From an uncultured Fibrobacter sp. (GTDB taxonomy: Bacteria > Fibrobacterota > Fibrobacteria > Fibrobacterales > Fibrobacteraceae), in contig CAMJQW010000018.1 of NCBI GenBank assembly GCA_946408125.1, positions 1-42,274 on the forward strand: DNA of 42,274 nucleotides, read 5' to 3'. Both the position numbers and the translations under genes were made by a program. The notes beneath the pieces are model-generated. The model made no database searches. It was given only the letters and a program-made list of their open reading frames with translations, and had not been told where the DNA came from. Of the stretch, positions 1 through 7,213 are shown in pieces (the first letter of the stretch is position 1; each line of letters begins with the position of its first letter).

Positions 1-152
1 ATTAAGACCAGTTTCTTTAGGGTCATACTGCTACGTTTCTCCAATCATAGAACACATAAAAATCGTTAAACTTATAGTTTTGCCAAACTGACAAATCTAA
101 ACCCAAGTGGGAATATACCTTCCTAAACGTCGTTAGTCAAACGTTTTTCACG

Positions 153-179
153 AAAAATAGCCGTTTTTGCGGTATTTTT
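153..179 (-). terminator. Possible terminator of the histone-like gene
   Basis: A weak AT-rich hairpin lies about 35 bases past the stop of the histone-like gene. The arms AAAAATA-CCG and CGG-TATTTTT pair around a 6-base loop, with one extra base in one arm. On the minus strand the 3' arm ends in a T run. Positions 1-152 show no gene or other feature I can support. Confidence 0.35.
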
Positions 180-214
180 TCGTTATAAAAGGCTTTCACA
201 CGGGTCTAACCATG

Positions 215-415
215 TCAATTGGACGGGGGAAGGCTGGACTTCTCCTCCTCCTTCTTCGCGCCCTGGATGGACACGCGAATCTCCTGGCAGGTCTTCTTGA
301 TATCCTGCAGAACCTTACGAGCACGCGTTCCGGCGGACTTGTTGCCGCGTTCGAACTTTTCGTACTCACGCTTGAAGTTTTCAACTTCGGTATCGAGGTC
401 GTTAACCAAACTCAT
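215..415 (-). CDS. Histone H1-like protein (Hc1 family), short form
   Basis: A 66-residue, highly charged helical protein starting MSLVNDLDTE, with the block GNKSAGTRARKVLQ typical of the N-terminal helical domain of Hc1-type bacterial histone-like proteins. Such proteins bind DNA and help compact the nucleoid. The start is set at 415 because GGGAG sits just upstream on the minus strand; the open frame extends 18 codons further, but that part looks like translated leader. It lacks the long Lys/Ala-rich tail of chlamydial Hc1, so it is essentially only the conserved helical segment. It stands alone, with palindromic and DnaA-box-like sequences upstream. The family call rests on remembered motifs; DNA binding is inferred. 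Confidence 0.7.
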   Translation of the reverse strand: MSLVNDLDTEVENFKREYEKFERGNKSAGTRARKVLQDIKKTCQEIRVSIQGAKKEEEKSSLPPSN

Positions 416-481
416 AAGCGAACTCCCAAAAAAAAGTGCTTTTTGGAAAATAAATAAAGTTTTTGGCAAAAATCGGCGATT

Positions 482-502
482 TTGTAAAAACTCTTTTTAC
501 AA
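482..502. promoter_or_regulatory. Perfect 9-bp inverted repeat upstream of the histone-like gene
   Basis: TTGTAAAAA and TTTTTACAA flank the trinucleotide CTC. The repeat lies between the mqnD stop and the histone-like start. No T run follows on the minus strand, so it looks more like an operator than a terminator. A second palindrome, AAAATCG-G-CGATTTT, lies just below it at about 466-480. Confidence 0.4.
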
Positions 503-528
503 ACGCGTAATATTGCAATTTTTTTTAA

Positions 529-548
529 TTATCAACAGGTTATCAACA
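529..548. promoter_or_regulatory. Pair of DnaA-box-like 9-mers
   Basis: TTATCAACA occurs at 529-537 and again at 540-548, in the same orientation and 11 bases apart, one helical turn. It differs from the E. coli box TTATCCACA at one base. The second copy overlaps the mqnD stop codon. Whether DnaA binds here is not known. Confidence 0.3.
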
Positions 549-1334
549 TTTTCTGAATAGCCAGAGGGAGTCGAGAGCCCGGCGACCCGCCTCCCCAACC
601 TGCATCGAAAAGTCGTTTACGAACATCCGAATGTGATTTTCGACAACTTTTTCATCGGCAATTTGGGCCTTTTCGCGAATAAAACGCGTTACGAGATTTT
701 TCCGCGAAAGGGCATCCCGCAAACTTGCGCGAATTTCGCTTTCGATTTTCGCAATCAAATCTGCCGAAAAACGACGACGCGCGACCGCGATCCCGAGAGG
801 AATCGGGGAACCCGTCTGCGATTCCCAGAACGCGCCCATATCCTGCAACATGTGAAGCCCGTCACACTTCCAGGTGAAGCGGTGCTCGTGAATCGTGACG
901 CCCTGAAGAAACTTTCCCGAAAGGAGTCCGCGGTAAACTTCGTCGAAAAGCGCGTAGCAGACCTTCGGTTCGCCACCGTAGTTTTTCGAATACCAGAACT
1001 TGAAGAGTCGGGCGGCCGTCGTATTTTCGCCGGGAAGGGCCGTCGGCACCTCCGGATCGAAAGATTCCCCGCCCGAAGAGAGCAGCAGGGGCCCGCAGCC
1101 ATAGCCGATGGCACCACCACAATCAAGGCACACGTATTCCTGCTGGACATCCGGATACACCTGCGCGCTCACCTTCGCCACGTCGAGCTCGCCGCGGCGT
1201 ACCATCTCGTTGAGCGTCTGCACGTCGGCAAACGTAACCTTCCATTCGAACGGGGAATCCTTGAGGCCGCGGACAAGCGCCTCGTAGATGTAGGTATCGT
1301 TGGGACAGGTGGAAATGCCGAGGGAAAGACGCAT
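543..1334 (-). CDS. mqnD: 1,4-dihydroxy-6-naphthoate synthase (menaquinone, futalosine pathway)
   Basis: MqnD converts cyclic dehypoxanthine futalosine to 1,4-dihydroxy-6-naphthoate, a late step of the futalosine route to menaquinone. It is a periplasmic-binding-protein fold acting in the cytosol. The start MRLSLGISTCPNDTYIYEAL carries the family's N-terminal substrate-pocket motif (STCPNDT), followed by DVQTLNE and a GYGCGPLL segment. I chose the ATG at 1334 over an upstream extension to 1409, since the extra 25 residues translate a simple-repeat spacer. The product is 263 residues, the usual length. mqnB lies 40 bases upstream on the same strand. mqnA, mqnC and mqnE are not in the window. 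Confidence 0.9.
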   Translation of the reverse strand: MRLSLGISTCPNDTYIYEALVRGLKDSPFEWKVTFADVQTLNEMVRRGELDVAKVSAQVYPDVQQEYVCLDCGGAIGYGCGPLLLSSGGESFDPEVPTALPGENTTAARLFKFWYSKNYGGEPKVCYALFDEVYRGLLSGKFLQGVTIHEHRFTWKCDGLHMLQDMGAFWESQTGSPIPLGIAVARRRFSADLIAKIESEIRASLRDALSRKNLVTRFIREKAQIADEKVVENHIRMFVNDFSMQVGEAGRRALDSLWLFRKC

Positions 1335-1337
1335 GGG

Positions 1338-1374
1338 AATGTGAAATGTGGGGTGTGAGATGTGTGGTGTGGGG
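1338..1374. repeat. Degenerate ATGTG-type simple repeat between mqnB and mqnD
   Basis: The plus strand reads as imperfect units such as GAAATGTG, GGGTGTG and AGATGTG. It fills the whole gap between mqnB and mqnD. A similar stretch recurs near 27254-27274. Confidence 0.5.
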
Positions 1375-2022
1375 TCAAATGACGTCGAGGACGCGTTCCT
1401 TGAGGGCATTCATGGCTTCGGGGATGCGCCAGGAAGATGTATCGCGGTCGGTCGCGATGTTGCTTACCGCGCGAAACTGGTAAGCCGGAACGCCAAAGCG
1501 CTTGCATACCGCAAAGAAGGCTGCCCCTTCCATCGTCTCGATATCGGCATCGAACAATCCGCTACGGCGCGACGCGAGATACGCCGTGCCCGTGCAGCAA
1601 TTGACCGTCACGCCCGCAACAGGGCGCAAGGATGCAAGCGAGAGCAACAGGGAACGCGGCGATTCTCCCGAATAGACGGCGGATTCCCCGACCACGTCCT
1701 TCCACGCTGAAAAATGGCCTTCACGCGTCTGGATTCCCATGTCGCCAACAACTTCCGTATCGACGCGCACCACATCGCCAATCGCAAGGTCCCTGCCGGG
1801 ATAGGCGCCGCAAATCCCGAGCAGGAAAACGCGTTCGTATTTGTTTTGGGACAGGTGGTACGCAAGATTTGCGGAAAAATCTACTGCGCCCACGCCACAG
1901 ACGGTAACATCGAACCGGCCTCCAACCGCCACGGGAGTAGACGCGGCCACGACCGAAGATATTTTCGGATAAACTAAGTTGAATTCCTGCTTGGAAGCAA
2001 AGACAACGAGCGTGTTATTCAA
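1375..2022 (-). CDS. mqnB: Futalosine hydrolase
   Basis: MqnB releases hypoxanthine from futalosine to give dehypoxanthine futalosine, the step two before MqnD. The protein (215 residues) has the nucleoside phosphorylase/MTAN-type fold: an LLGICGAYPG core, the IETMEGAAFF motif that contacts the ribose, and a C-terminal catalytic-type region (AVSNIATDRD). The start appears to be TTG at 2022, inside the end of the kinase gene (8-base overlap), with GAGAAGA just upstream. No ATG is available until far into the conserved part. Pairing with mqnD strongly supports the call. Translational coupling to the kinase is inferred from the overlap. Confidence 0.88.
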   Translation of the reverse strand: MNNTLVVFASKQEFNLVYPKISSVVAASTPVAVGGRFDVTVCGVGAVDFSANLAYHLSQNKYERVFLLGICGAYPGRDLAIGDVVRVDTEVVGDMGIQTREGHFSAWKDVVGESAVYSGESPRSLLLSLASLRPVAGVTVNCCTGTAYLASRRSGLFDADIETMEGAAFFAVCKRFGVPAYQFRAVSNIATDRDTSSWRIPEAMNALKERVLDVI

Positions 2023-2971
2023 TCTTCTCTACCTGCGGCGCGAGTTCCTGTTCCAGTTCGGCAATGCGCTCTAGGCTCAGGTTCCACGGGCGGTCCACCT
2101 CGCAGCGGGCCACGGCAACGGCAGTCGCCTTCACGAGCGATTCCTCGAAGTCCATGGCGGCGCCATCGGCGTAGAGCCAGCCTGCAAAGAAGGAATCCCC
2201 GGCTCCGATATCGTTCTTCACCTCGATGGTCGGAGGCTGGAGCTGCAAGCCCTGGAATTTCTTCTCGACAAGCCTGAACGCGCGCACCGGAGAATCCTCG
2301 TCAGTCACCACGAGGTTCTTGATCGGCAGGCGTTCCAGCACGGCCGTAGCGGACATTTTCCAGAACTGCGGGCTCGACATCACCTGCGGGATGCCCAAGC
2401 GCAAAAGCAATTTGCTGTATTCCTGGAGATTGATTTTCAGGAGTTCCACACCCTTCTCGAGCCACTCGTCGATACCCTCGATGGCATCGACAAATACGCG
2501 CTTGCCAGCGAAATCAAGTGCATTGATGTTGCCGAGATTGAACCCCTGCGGGAACGACCCGCAAAGAGCCACGCGCTGCGTCGAATTCCAGTATTCGTTC
2601 AGGGTCTGGATAAAATCTTCGTTTTCGTTTTCCGCAAGGATTGGCGAGGGTTCGATAAGCTCCGTCGTATCGCCTTCGCTCACGACCGTCGTGCAGATGC
2701 GGGTCGGTTCCTTGATCCACACGGGAGCCTGGTTCAACCCGCAAGCCGAAAGCTCGTCGAAAATGCGGGAACCGAAATTGGCGCCAAGGAAATGCATGAG
2801 CAGGGGCGCCCCACCCAGAAGCTGCAGCACGCGACCGCAGTTGATCCCCTTGCCCGAAGCGTATTCCTCGACTTTCGGGATACGGTGGACCGTACCGGGC
2901 GTAAACTTGTCCAGGAAGAACAAGCGCTGCCAGGCGGGATTGAGACCGAGAATTAGGACTTCCTGCGACAT
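2015..2971 (-). CDS. PfkB-family sugar kinase (1-phosphofructokinase/tagatose-6-phosphate kinase type)
   Basis: A 318-residue ribokinase-like kinase that transfers phosphate from ATP to a sugar or sugar phosphate. The N-terminal signature GKGIN is at residues 40-44. The C-terminal signature NDIGAGDSFFAGW includes the anion hole and catalytic Asp259. The opening (LILGLNPAWQR) resembles the FruK/LacC branch. The substrate cannot be told from sequence, and no PTS or sugar-utilisation gene is adjacent. It starts 6 bases after the tyrS stop and overlaps mqnB by 8 bases, so tyrS, this gene, mqnB and mqnD are probably one transcript. Confidence 0.85.
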   Translation of the reverse strand: MSQEVLILGLNPAWQRLFFLDKFTPGTVHRIPKVEEYASGKGINCGRVLQLLGGAPLLMHFLGANFGSRIFDELSACGLNQAPVWIKEPTRICTTVVSEGDTTELIEPSPILAENENEDFIQTLNEYWNSTQRVALCGSFPQGFNLGNINALDFAGKRVFVDAIEGIDEWLEKGVELLKINLQEYSKLLLRLGIPQVMSSPQFWKMSATAVLERLPIKNLVVTDEDSPVRAFRLVEKKFQGLQLQPPTIEVKNDIGAGDSFFAGWLYADGAAMDFEESLVKATAVAVARCEVDRPWNLSLERIAELEQELAPQVEKIE

Positions 2972-2977
2972 GATTGC

Positions 2978-4195
2978 CTAGAAATTCACCTTGTAGAACT
3001 TACGCTTGCCCACCTGTATAACCAGTTGGTCAGCGCCCTTGATTTCGATTTGGGATTGCGGGTCCGCAAGCTTTTCGCCGGCAATCTTCACGCCGCCGTT
3101 CTGGACCATGCGGCGGGCCTCGCCCTTGGAGGCGAATGCCTTGACTTCCACAAGGAGGTCCAGGGCACCGTAGGTGCCGGCCGCCACGCTGCATTCCGCG
3201 GCATCGCTCGGGATGGCGTTACCGCTGTGAATCTCGCGTTCCTTCGCTGCGGCGGCCTCGGCGGCTTCCGCGCCGTAGTACTGCGTCACGATATCGATGG
3301 CGAGGCGGTGCTTGGCATCGTTCGGGTTCATCTTGCCCGCGGCGATGTCGGCCATCATCTGCTTGATTTCTGCAAGCGGAATGTTCGTGAGGAGTTCGAA
3401 CCAGTTCTCGACGATGCTGTCGGCGAGGCTGTAAATCTTGTGGTACATCACGTCGGCGGGTTCGTTCAGGCCCACGTAGTTGCCGATGGACTTGGACATC
3501 TTGACCTTGCCGTCGGTACCGAGAAGGATGGGCATGAAGAGGCCGATCTGCGGTTCCATGCCTTCAAAAAGCTGCAGGTCGCGACCACGGAGCACGTTGA
3601 ACTTCTGGTCGGTTCCGCCGAGTTCCACGTCGCTCTTGATGGCGACGGAATCATAGCCCTGCATCATCGGGTACATGAACTCGTGCAGGCTGATGGGCGT
3701 ATTCGCCGTATAGCGGTTGTGGAAGTCCTCGCGTTCAAGCATCTGGGCCACGGTGAACTGGCCCATGAGTTCGGTCACCTTGCTGAACGGGAGCTTGGAG
3801 AACCATTCGCCGTTGTAGTGGATTTCCACCTGGTCGCGGCGCACTACCTTGAAGAACTGTTCCTGGTATTCCTTCGCATTTTCGAGCACCTGTTCGTGCG
3901 TGAGGCGCGGGCGGGCCTTGTTGCGGCCGCTCGGGTCACCGATCTGGGCGGTGTAGTCACCCACGATAAGCACGACGGTATGACCCAAATCCTGGAACTG
4001 GCGAAGCTTGCGCATCACGACCGTATGGCCGAAGTGCACGTCCGGGGCAGTCGGGTCGACACCCATCTTGATACGGAGCGGGACTCCGGTATCGTAGGAC
4101 TTCTGGAGTTTCTTTTCGAGTTCTTCCTGCGGCACGACGTCGATGACGCCGCGCATCAAAATATCAAGCTGTTCCTTAACGGGACGAAATTGCAT
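2978..4195 (-). CDS. tyrS: Tyrosyl-tRNA synthetase
   Basis: Charges tRNA-Tyr with tyrosine in the cytosol. The 405-residue protein shows the class I HIGH motif as HFGH (residues 54-57), the tyrosine-site segment ELGGTDQKFN, a KMSKS loop (232-236) and a C-terminal S4-like RNA-binding domain (from about residue 340, including EARRMVQNGGVKIAGEK). Length and motif order fit the longer bacterial TyrRS subtype. The start has AAGGAAC a few bases upstream. It appears to lead a minus-strand operon with the PfkB kinase, mqnB and mqnD. Divergent from the esterase gene, separated by 83 bases. Confidence 0.97.
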   Translation of the reverse strand: MQFRPVKEQLDILMRGVIDVVPQEELEKKLQKSYDTGVPLRIKMGVDPTAPDVHFGHTVVMRKLRQFQDLGHTVVLIVGDYTAQIGDPSGRNKARPRLTHEQVLENAKEYQEQFFKVVRRDQVEIHYNGEWFSKLPFSKVTELMGQFTVAQMLEREDFHNRYTANTPISLHEFMYPMMQGYDSVAIKSDVELGGTDQKFNVLRGRDLQLFEGMEPQIGLFMPILLGTDGKVKMSKSIGNYVGLNEPADVMYHKIYSLADSIVENWFELLTNIPLAEIKQMMADIAAGKMNPNDAKHRLAIDIVTQYYGAEAAEAAAAKEREIHSGNAIPSDAAECSVAAGTYGALDLLVEVKAFASKGEARRMVQNGGVKIAGEKLADPQSQIEIKGADQLVIQVGKRKFYKVNF

Positions 4196-4278
4196 AATGG
4201 TTCCTTGTTTTTCGGAGGGAAATATAAAAATGTTTTAGTAGATTTAAGCGACATAAACATAAAATACGGGAGGACCTG

Positions 4279-5319
4279 ATGAAAAAACGATTCCATTTTG
4301 CCTATCTAGCCATAATGGCGGCATTCCTTATATCCTGTTCGGACGATTCCAGCAGTTCGCCAGAAATCACATCGAGCGAAACGGCACAGCCCGGATCCAG
4401 CGACAGCGGAAAAAAATACGGATTCGGTTACGAGTTGAAAAACGCTCCCACCCCCAGCAAGGGATGCGGGACACAATCCACCCTGGAAGCCGTAAAGGTC
4501 TTAGACAACGGCACCTCAAAACTCTACAAGATGCAGAGTGCAGGCCTCCAGCGCGAATTCTACATGGATTTGCCCGAGAACTACGACAACAACAAGCCCT
4601 ACAAGATTCTATTCGCCAATTACTTCATGGGTTCTTCCCCGGAAAACATCGCATCGACAGTCGACAACCTCTCCTTCCATTCGCCGTATTACGGGCAGAA
4701 GGAACTGGACACCAAAGGGAACTACATCTTTGTCGCACCGAACGGACAAACCGATTCGAACATCTGGCGCAAAGATGACGACAAGGACCACGTTTTCTTT
4801 GCCGAAATGCTGAGCCTCCTGGAAGAGAACCTCTGCATCGACACTTCACGAGTATTTGTCACGGGATTCAGCTTTGGAGCCATGTTCAGCAACTCGCTGG
4901 CCCAGGATTTCCAGCACCGTATTCGCGCCGTGGTTACCTATAGCGTAGCCGACTACAACATCTATATGCCCGAAAACGCAGGCAAGCCCATCGCCTGGAT
5001 GGATGTACACGGCATTTTCGACTCCAATTGCCAATACAGCAGGCTTGACGGAGCCATCGCCCGAATTCTAAAGCACAACGGGCCCGAAGATGGCGAAGGC
5101 AACTTTACCGATGTCAGCGACGAAATCGAAGTCATGGAACGTTACACGTCGGATATGGGCAAAACTCACGTCTGCTACAACTTCCAGAGGGTAGAGCCGC
5201 GATTCCCCGTCCGAGTCTGTACCTGGGGCGGCACCCACGAATGGCTCGCTTCCGACAACGGCAATCCGGCAGACACCTGGGTTCCCGAAGACGTCCACGA
5301 ATTCCTGGAACAGTTCTAA
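4279..5319 (+). CDS. Secreted lipoprotein esterase (CE1/feruloyl-esterase-like alpha/beta hydrolase)
   Basis: A 346-residue predicted lipoprotein: signal peptide with lipobox ending at Cys20 (FLISC), then a Ser-rich linker and an alpha/beta-hydrolase domain. The probable catalytic triad is Ser198 in GFSFGAM, Asp248 in HGIFDSN and His320 in GGTHEW. The fold and residue spacing resemble polyhydroxybutyrate-depolymerase/LpqC and feruloyl esterase (CE1) enzymes that remove ferulate or acetate from xylan. That role would suit a fibre degrader, but the substrate is inferred. Several Cys residues (63, 186, 251, 299, 314) may form disulfides. Shine-Dalgarno GGGAGGA precedes the ATG. It is separated from the following lipoprotein cluster by 142 bases with a new promoter. 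Confidence 0.8.
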   Translation: MKKRFHFAYLAIMAAFLISCSDDSSSSPEITSSETAQPGSSDSGKKYGFGYELKNAPTPSKGCGTQSTLEAVKVLDNGTSKLYKMQSAGLQREFYMDLPENYDNNKPYKILFANYFMGSSPENIASTVDNLSFHSPYYGQKELDTKGNYIFVAPNGQTDSNIWRKDDDKDHVFFAEMLSLLEENLCIDTSRVFVTGFSFGAMFSNSLAQDFQHRIRAVVTYSVADYNIYMPENAGKPIAWMDVHGIFDSNCQYSRLDGAIARILKHNGPEDGEGNFTDVSDEIEVMERYTSDMGKTHVCYNFQRVEPRFPVRVCTWGGTHEWLASDNGNPADTWVPEDVHEFLEQF

Positions 5320-5394
5320 ACTCCAGAAATTCCAAGAAGAAATCGGCAATAAAGCAATATTGCACAACACTCGTCACACAAAAACGACATCTTG

Positions 5395-5423
5395 TTGCAA
5401 AGCAAATTTCATTTATATATATT
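5395..5423 (+). promoter_or_regulatory. Promoter of the rSAM/lipoprotein operon
   Basis: TTGCAA (5395-5400), a 17-base spacer, then TATATT (5418-5423). This predicts transcription starting near 5430, about 30 bases ahead of the first lipoprotein ATG at 5462. A GGAG ribosome site follows at about 5449. Confidence 0.65.
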
Positions 5424-5431
5424 GAAATTTG
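5403..5431. promoter_or_regulatory. Operator-like inverted repeat over the -10 of the rSAM/lipoprotein promoter
   Basis: CAAATTTCA (5403-5411) and TGAAATTTG (5423-5431) are perfect 9-base inverted arms, 20 bases start to start. They bracket the -10 hexamer and the predicted start site, where a bound dimer would block RNA polymerase. No dedicated regulator is next to it. Confidence 0.5.
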
Positions 5432-5461
5432 TAAAAAAACGTCTTTTCGGAGAAATTCCCC

Positions 5462-6175
5462 ATGTTCTACAAACACTGGAAAAAGATTGCCCTTGCGCTC
5501 GCCGGAATCTTCTGGGCCGCATGCGAAGACTCCACCTCTGCCGAGGAATGCCTCTACGGGCCTCCGTCATATTACGGCCTTCCCGACGAAGACACCCACG
5601 GAGAGGGAAGCGGAGCAAAGGATTCCGCATCTACCGACAGTTCGGCAGCTTCCAGCGCAGAAATGGCGGCGGCATCGTCAAGTTCCGAAGCAGATGGTCC
5701 CACCATCGCTTTCAGGGATTCCATGATAGGCGAATTACCGAAAAAAATCGTTGATTCCAATTTCGTAGGCCCCGACTCCATCATCAAGGAAGCCATCGTC
5801 TGCCTTTACGGAGTTCCCGATTTCAAGATAGTCAAAATCGATTCCGTCCTCGAAATTGATACCACCTCGACAGCCGACTCGTCCGGCATCCTCTGCTACA
5901 ACGATACCGTGAAGAATGCGGACGGCAAGGAATTCAATATTATCGACTGCACCGACGGCAACAAGTACCTGCGCAACCCGGGCGATGCCACTTCCGACGG
6001 AGTCAAGCTTCCCGAAGGAGTCGAAGTATTCGCCCCGAAGGCCGGCAGCGAAAAGGCACCCAACTGCATCAGCGACCAGGATATCTGCGTCGAACGGAAT
6101 CCGGAAAAAACCATTGAACAGGATTCGCTAGCGGGCTGCCACCCCGTCATTGACTGCCCGGAAAAGCCGGAATAG
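5462..6175 (+). CDS. rSAM-associated lipoprotein, paralog 1
   Basis: A 237-residue predicted lipoprotein and likely partner or substrate of the radical SAM enzyme at 8008. Signal peptide of 20 residues (MFYKHWKK start, Trp18, lipobox Cys21). It has three YGxP-type motifs: LYGPP (31-35), YGLP (38-41) and CLYGVP (114-119), the signature I associate with lipoproteins of rSAM/lipoprotein systems. A Ser/Ala-rich linker separates them. The C-terminal domain (from CYNDT, Cys145) has the pattern GKEFNIIDC, KYLRNP and ends near DCPEK (Cys232); it recurs in paralogs 2 and 4. Ribosome site GGAG. First gene of a five-gene run. Function and modification are inferred; the lipoprotein nature and family repetition are seen directly. 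Confidence 0.75.
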   Translation: MFYKHWKKIALALAGIFWAACEDSTSAEECLYGPPSYYGLPDEDTHGEGSGAKDSASTDSSAASSAEMAAASSSSEADGPTIAFRDSMIGELPKKIVDSNFVGPDSIIKEAIVCLYGVPDFKIVKIDSVLEIDTTSTADSSGILCYNDTVKNADGKEFNIIDCTDGNKYLRNPGDATSDGVKLPEGVEVFAPKAGSEKAPNCISDQDICVERNPEKTIEQDSLAGCHPVIDCPEKPE

Positions 6176-6215
6176 TCGTTGGTTGTTGGTAATAGATCGG
6201 AGTTAGGAGTATAGC
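6176..6215. repeat. Low-complexity intergenic spacer (TTGGTTGTTGG type)
   Basis: The 40-base gap between lipoproteins 1 and 2 is a purine/T-rich near-repeat of GTTGGT and TTAGGAG units. It includes the ribosome site TAGGAG for the next gene. A related stretch in the opposite sense, TTAACTAACAACT, lies at 7594-7606. Confidence 0.35.
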
Positions 6216-7211
6216 ATGTTCTACAAACATTGGAAAAAATTCGCCCTCACGCTGACCGCCCTGTTCTGGGCAAGCTGTAGCGAAACGACCGATGACGCAG
6301 TTCTTTACGGGTGTCCTCCAGACGGCTGCTATGATGAACCCGAAAGCAGCGATGCGAATGGAGACAACTCCAGTTCGAGCGAAGCGACCGGCGGCGAAAG
6401 CTCCAGCTCTTCCGAGACAGCCAAGCCCGAAAGTTCCAGCATCATGAGCAAGCTCAGCTCCAGCGACACGGACTGGTCCAGCTCCAGTTTTTCCGCAGTT
6501 TACGCCCCTCCGACAGTTTTCTGCTACAACGATACTGCCATAAACGATTCGGGCAAGGTGTTCGACATCTTCGCATGCGAAAACGGGCAAAAATACCTGC
6601 GCAACCCGTTCCAGAATTACCCTGATACGCCCAAGGATTTGCCCAAGGACGTGAACAGGAATTCCCTCACCCCCCAGATGACGAAAAACTGTACCGCGGG
6701 TCCGGATATCTGCATTGACAGCTACACAATGGACGAGAACGGGAACCAAATTCCTACCGGCGGTTGCTTCCCCACCGTCGAATGCCCGGACAAGGATTCC
6801 GTAACGTGCACGCCTACGGATTCCAGCGTATCGTATTTCACTGAAGATTACAGCGCTGACATCAAGAAGATGTGGAAAGAGGAAGCGGCCAAGCACGATG
6901 CCGTAGACAAGATAGATTCCGTCAAGGAGACGTTGGCCGAAACGCCCATGTGTCTTGAACACCTGCGTATGGAACTCGACCAATTCGTGGCGCTTTACGG
7001 CGCTCCGACCATCATTAGAAATGCGGTAGACTCTTGCAGCGACGGCACCATCAAGCCCAGCGAAGAATACGCAAAGTTCCTTAAAATGCAGGAAGAGTGG
7101 GAAGCGAACAAGCCTGCCCTGGACGAAGAACTCAAGAAGGTCTACGAAGACAAGATGAAGGAAATCGAGGAACGGATTAACAAGTGTCTTTCCGGCGAGA
7201 GTGACAAGTAA
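6216..7211 (+). CDS. rSAM-associated lipoprotein, paralog 2 (extended)
   Basis: A 331-residue predicted lipoprotein with nearly the same signal peptide as paralog 1 (lipobox Cys21, Trp18). YGCPPDGCY at 31-39 aligns residue for residue in Y, G and both Cys with paralog 4. A long Ser-rich linker (about 51-91) leads to the shared Cys domain: CYNDT (Cys103), GKVFDIFAC, KYLRNP and VECPDK. Unlike the others it continues with about 130 charged, mostly helical residues (KKMWKEEAAKHD onward) containing a further motif, LYGAP, at 260-264, and ends in a coiled-coil-like stretch. Ribosome site TAGGAG. Probably a surface or periplasm-facing lipoprotein modified or matured with the downstream radical SAM enzyme; this is inferred. 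Confidence 0.72.
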   Translation: MFYKHWKKFALTLTALFWASCSETTDDAVLYGCPPDGCYDEPESSDANGDNSSSSEATGGESSSSSETAKPESSSIMSKLSSSDTDWSSSSFSAVYAPPTVFCYNDTAINDSGKVFDIFACENGQKYLRNPFQNYPDTPKDLPKDVNRNSLTPQMTKNCTAGPDICIDSYTMDENGNQIPTGGCFPTVECPDKDSVTCTPTDSSVSYFTEDYSADIKKMWKEEAAKHDAVDKIDSVKETLAETPMCLEHLRMELDQFVALYGAPTIIRNAVDSCSDGTIKPSEEYAKFLKMQEEWEANKPALDEELKKVYEDKMKEIEERINKCLSGESDK

Positions 7212-7213
7212 TT

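Noticed and set aside
1335..1409. 25-residue N-terminal extension of MqnD.
   Set aside because: It translates the ATGTG simple repeat and the end of mqnB; the conserved protein starts at MRLSLG.
3026..4279. Long open frame antisense to tyrS.
   Set aside because: It covers the synthetase in reverse, is Val/His-rich and has no recognisable domain.
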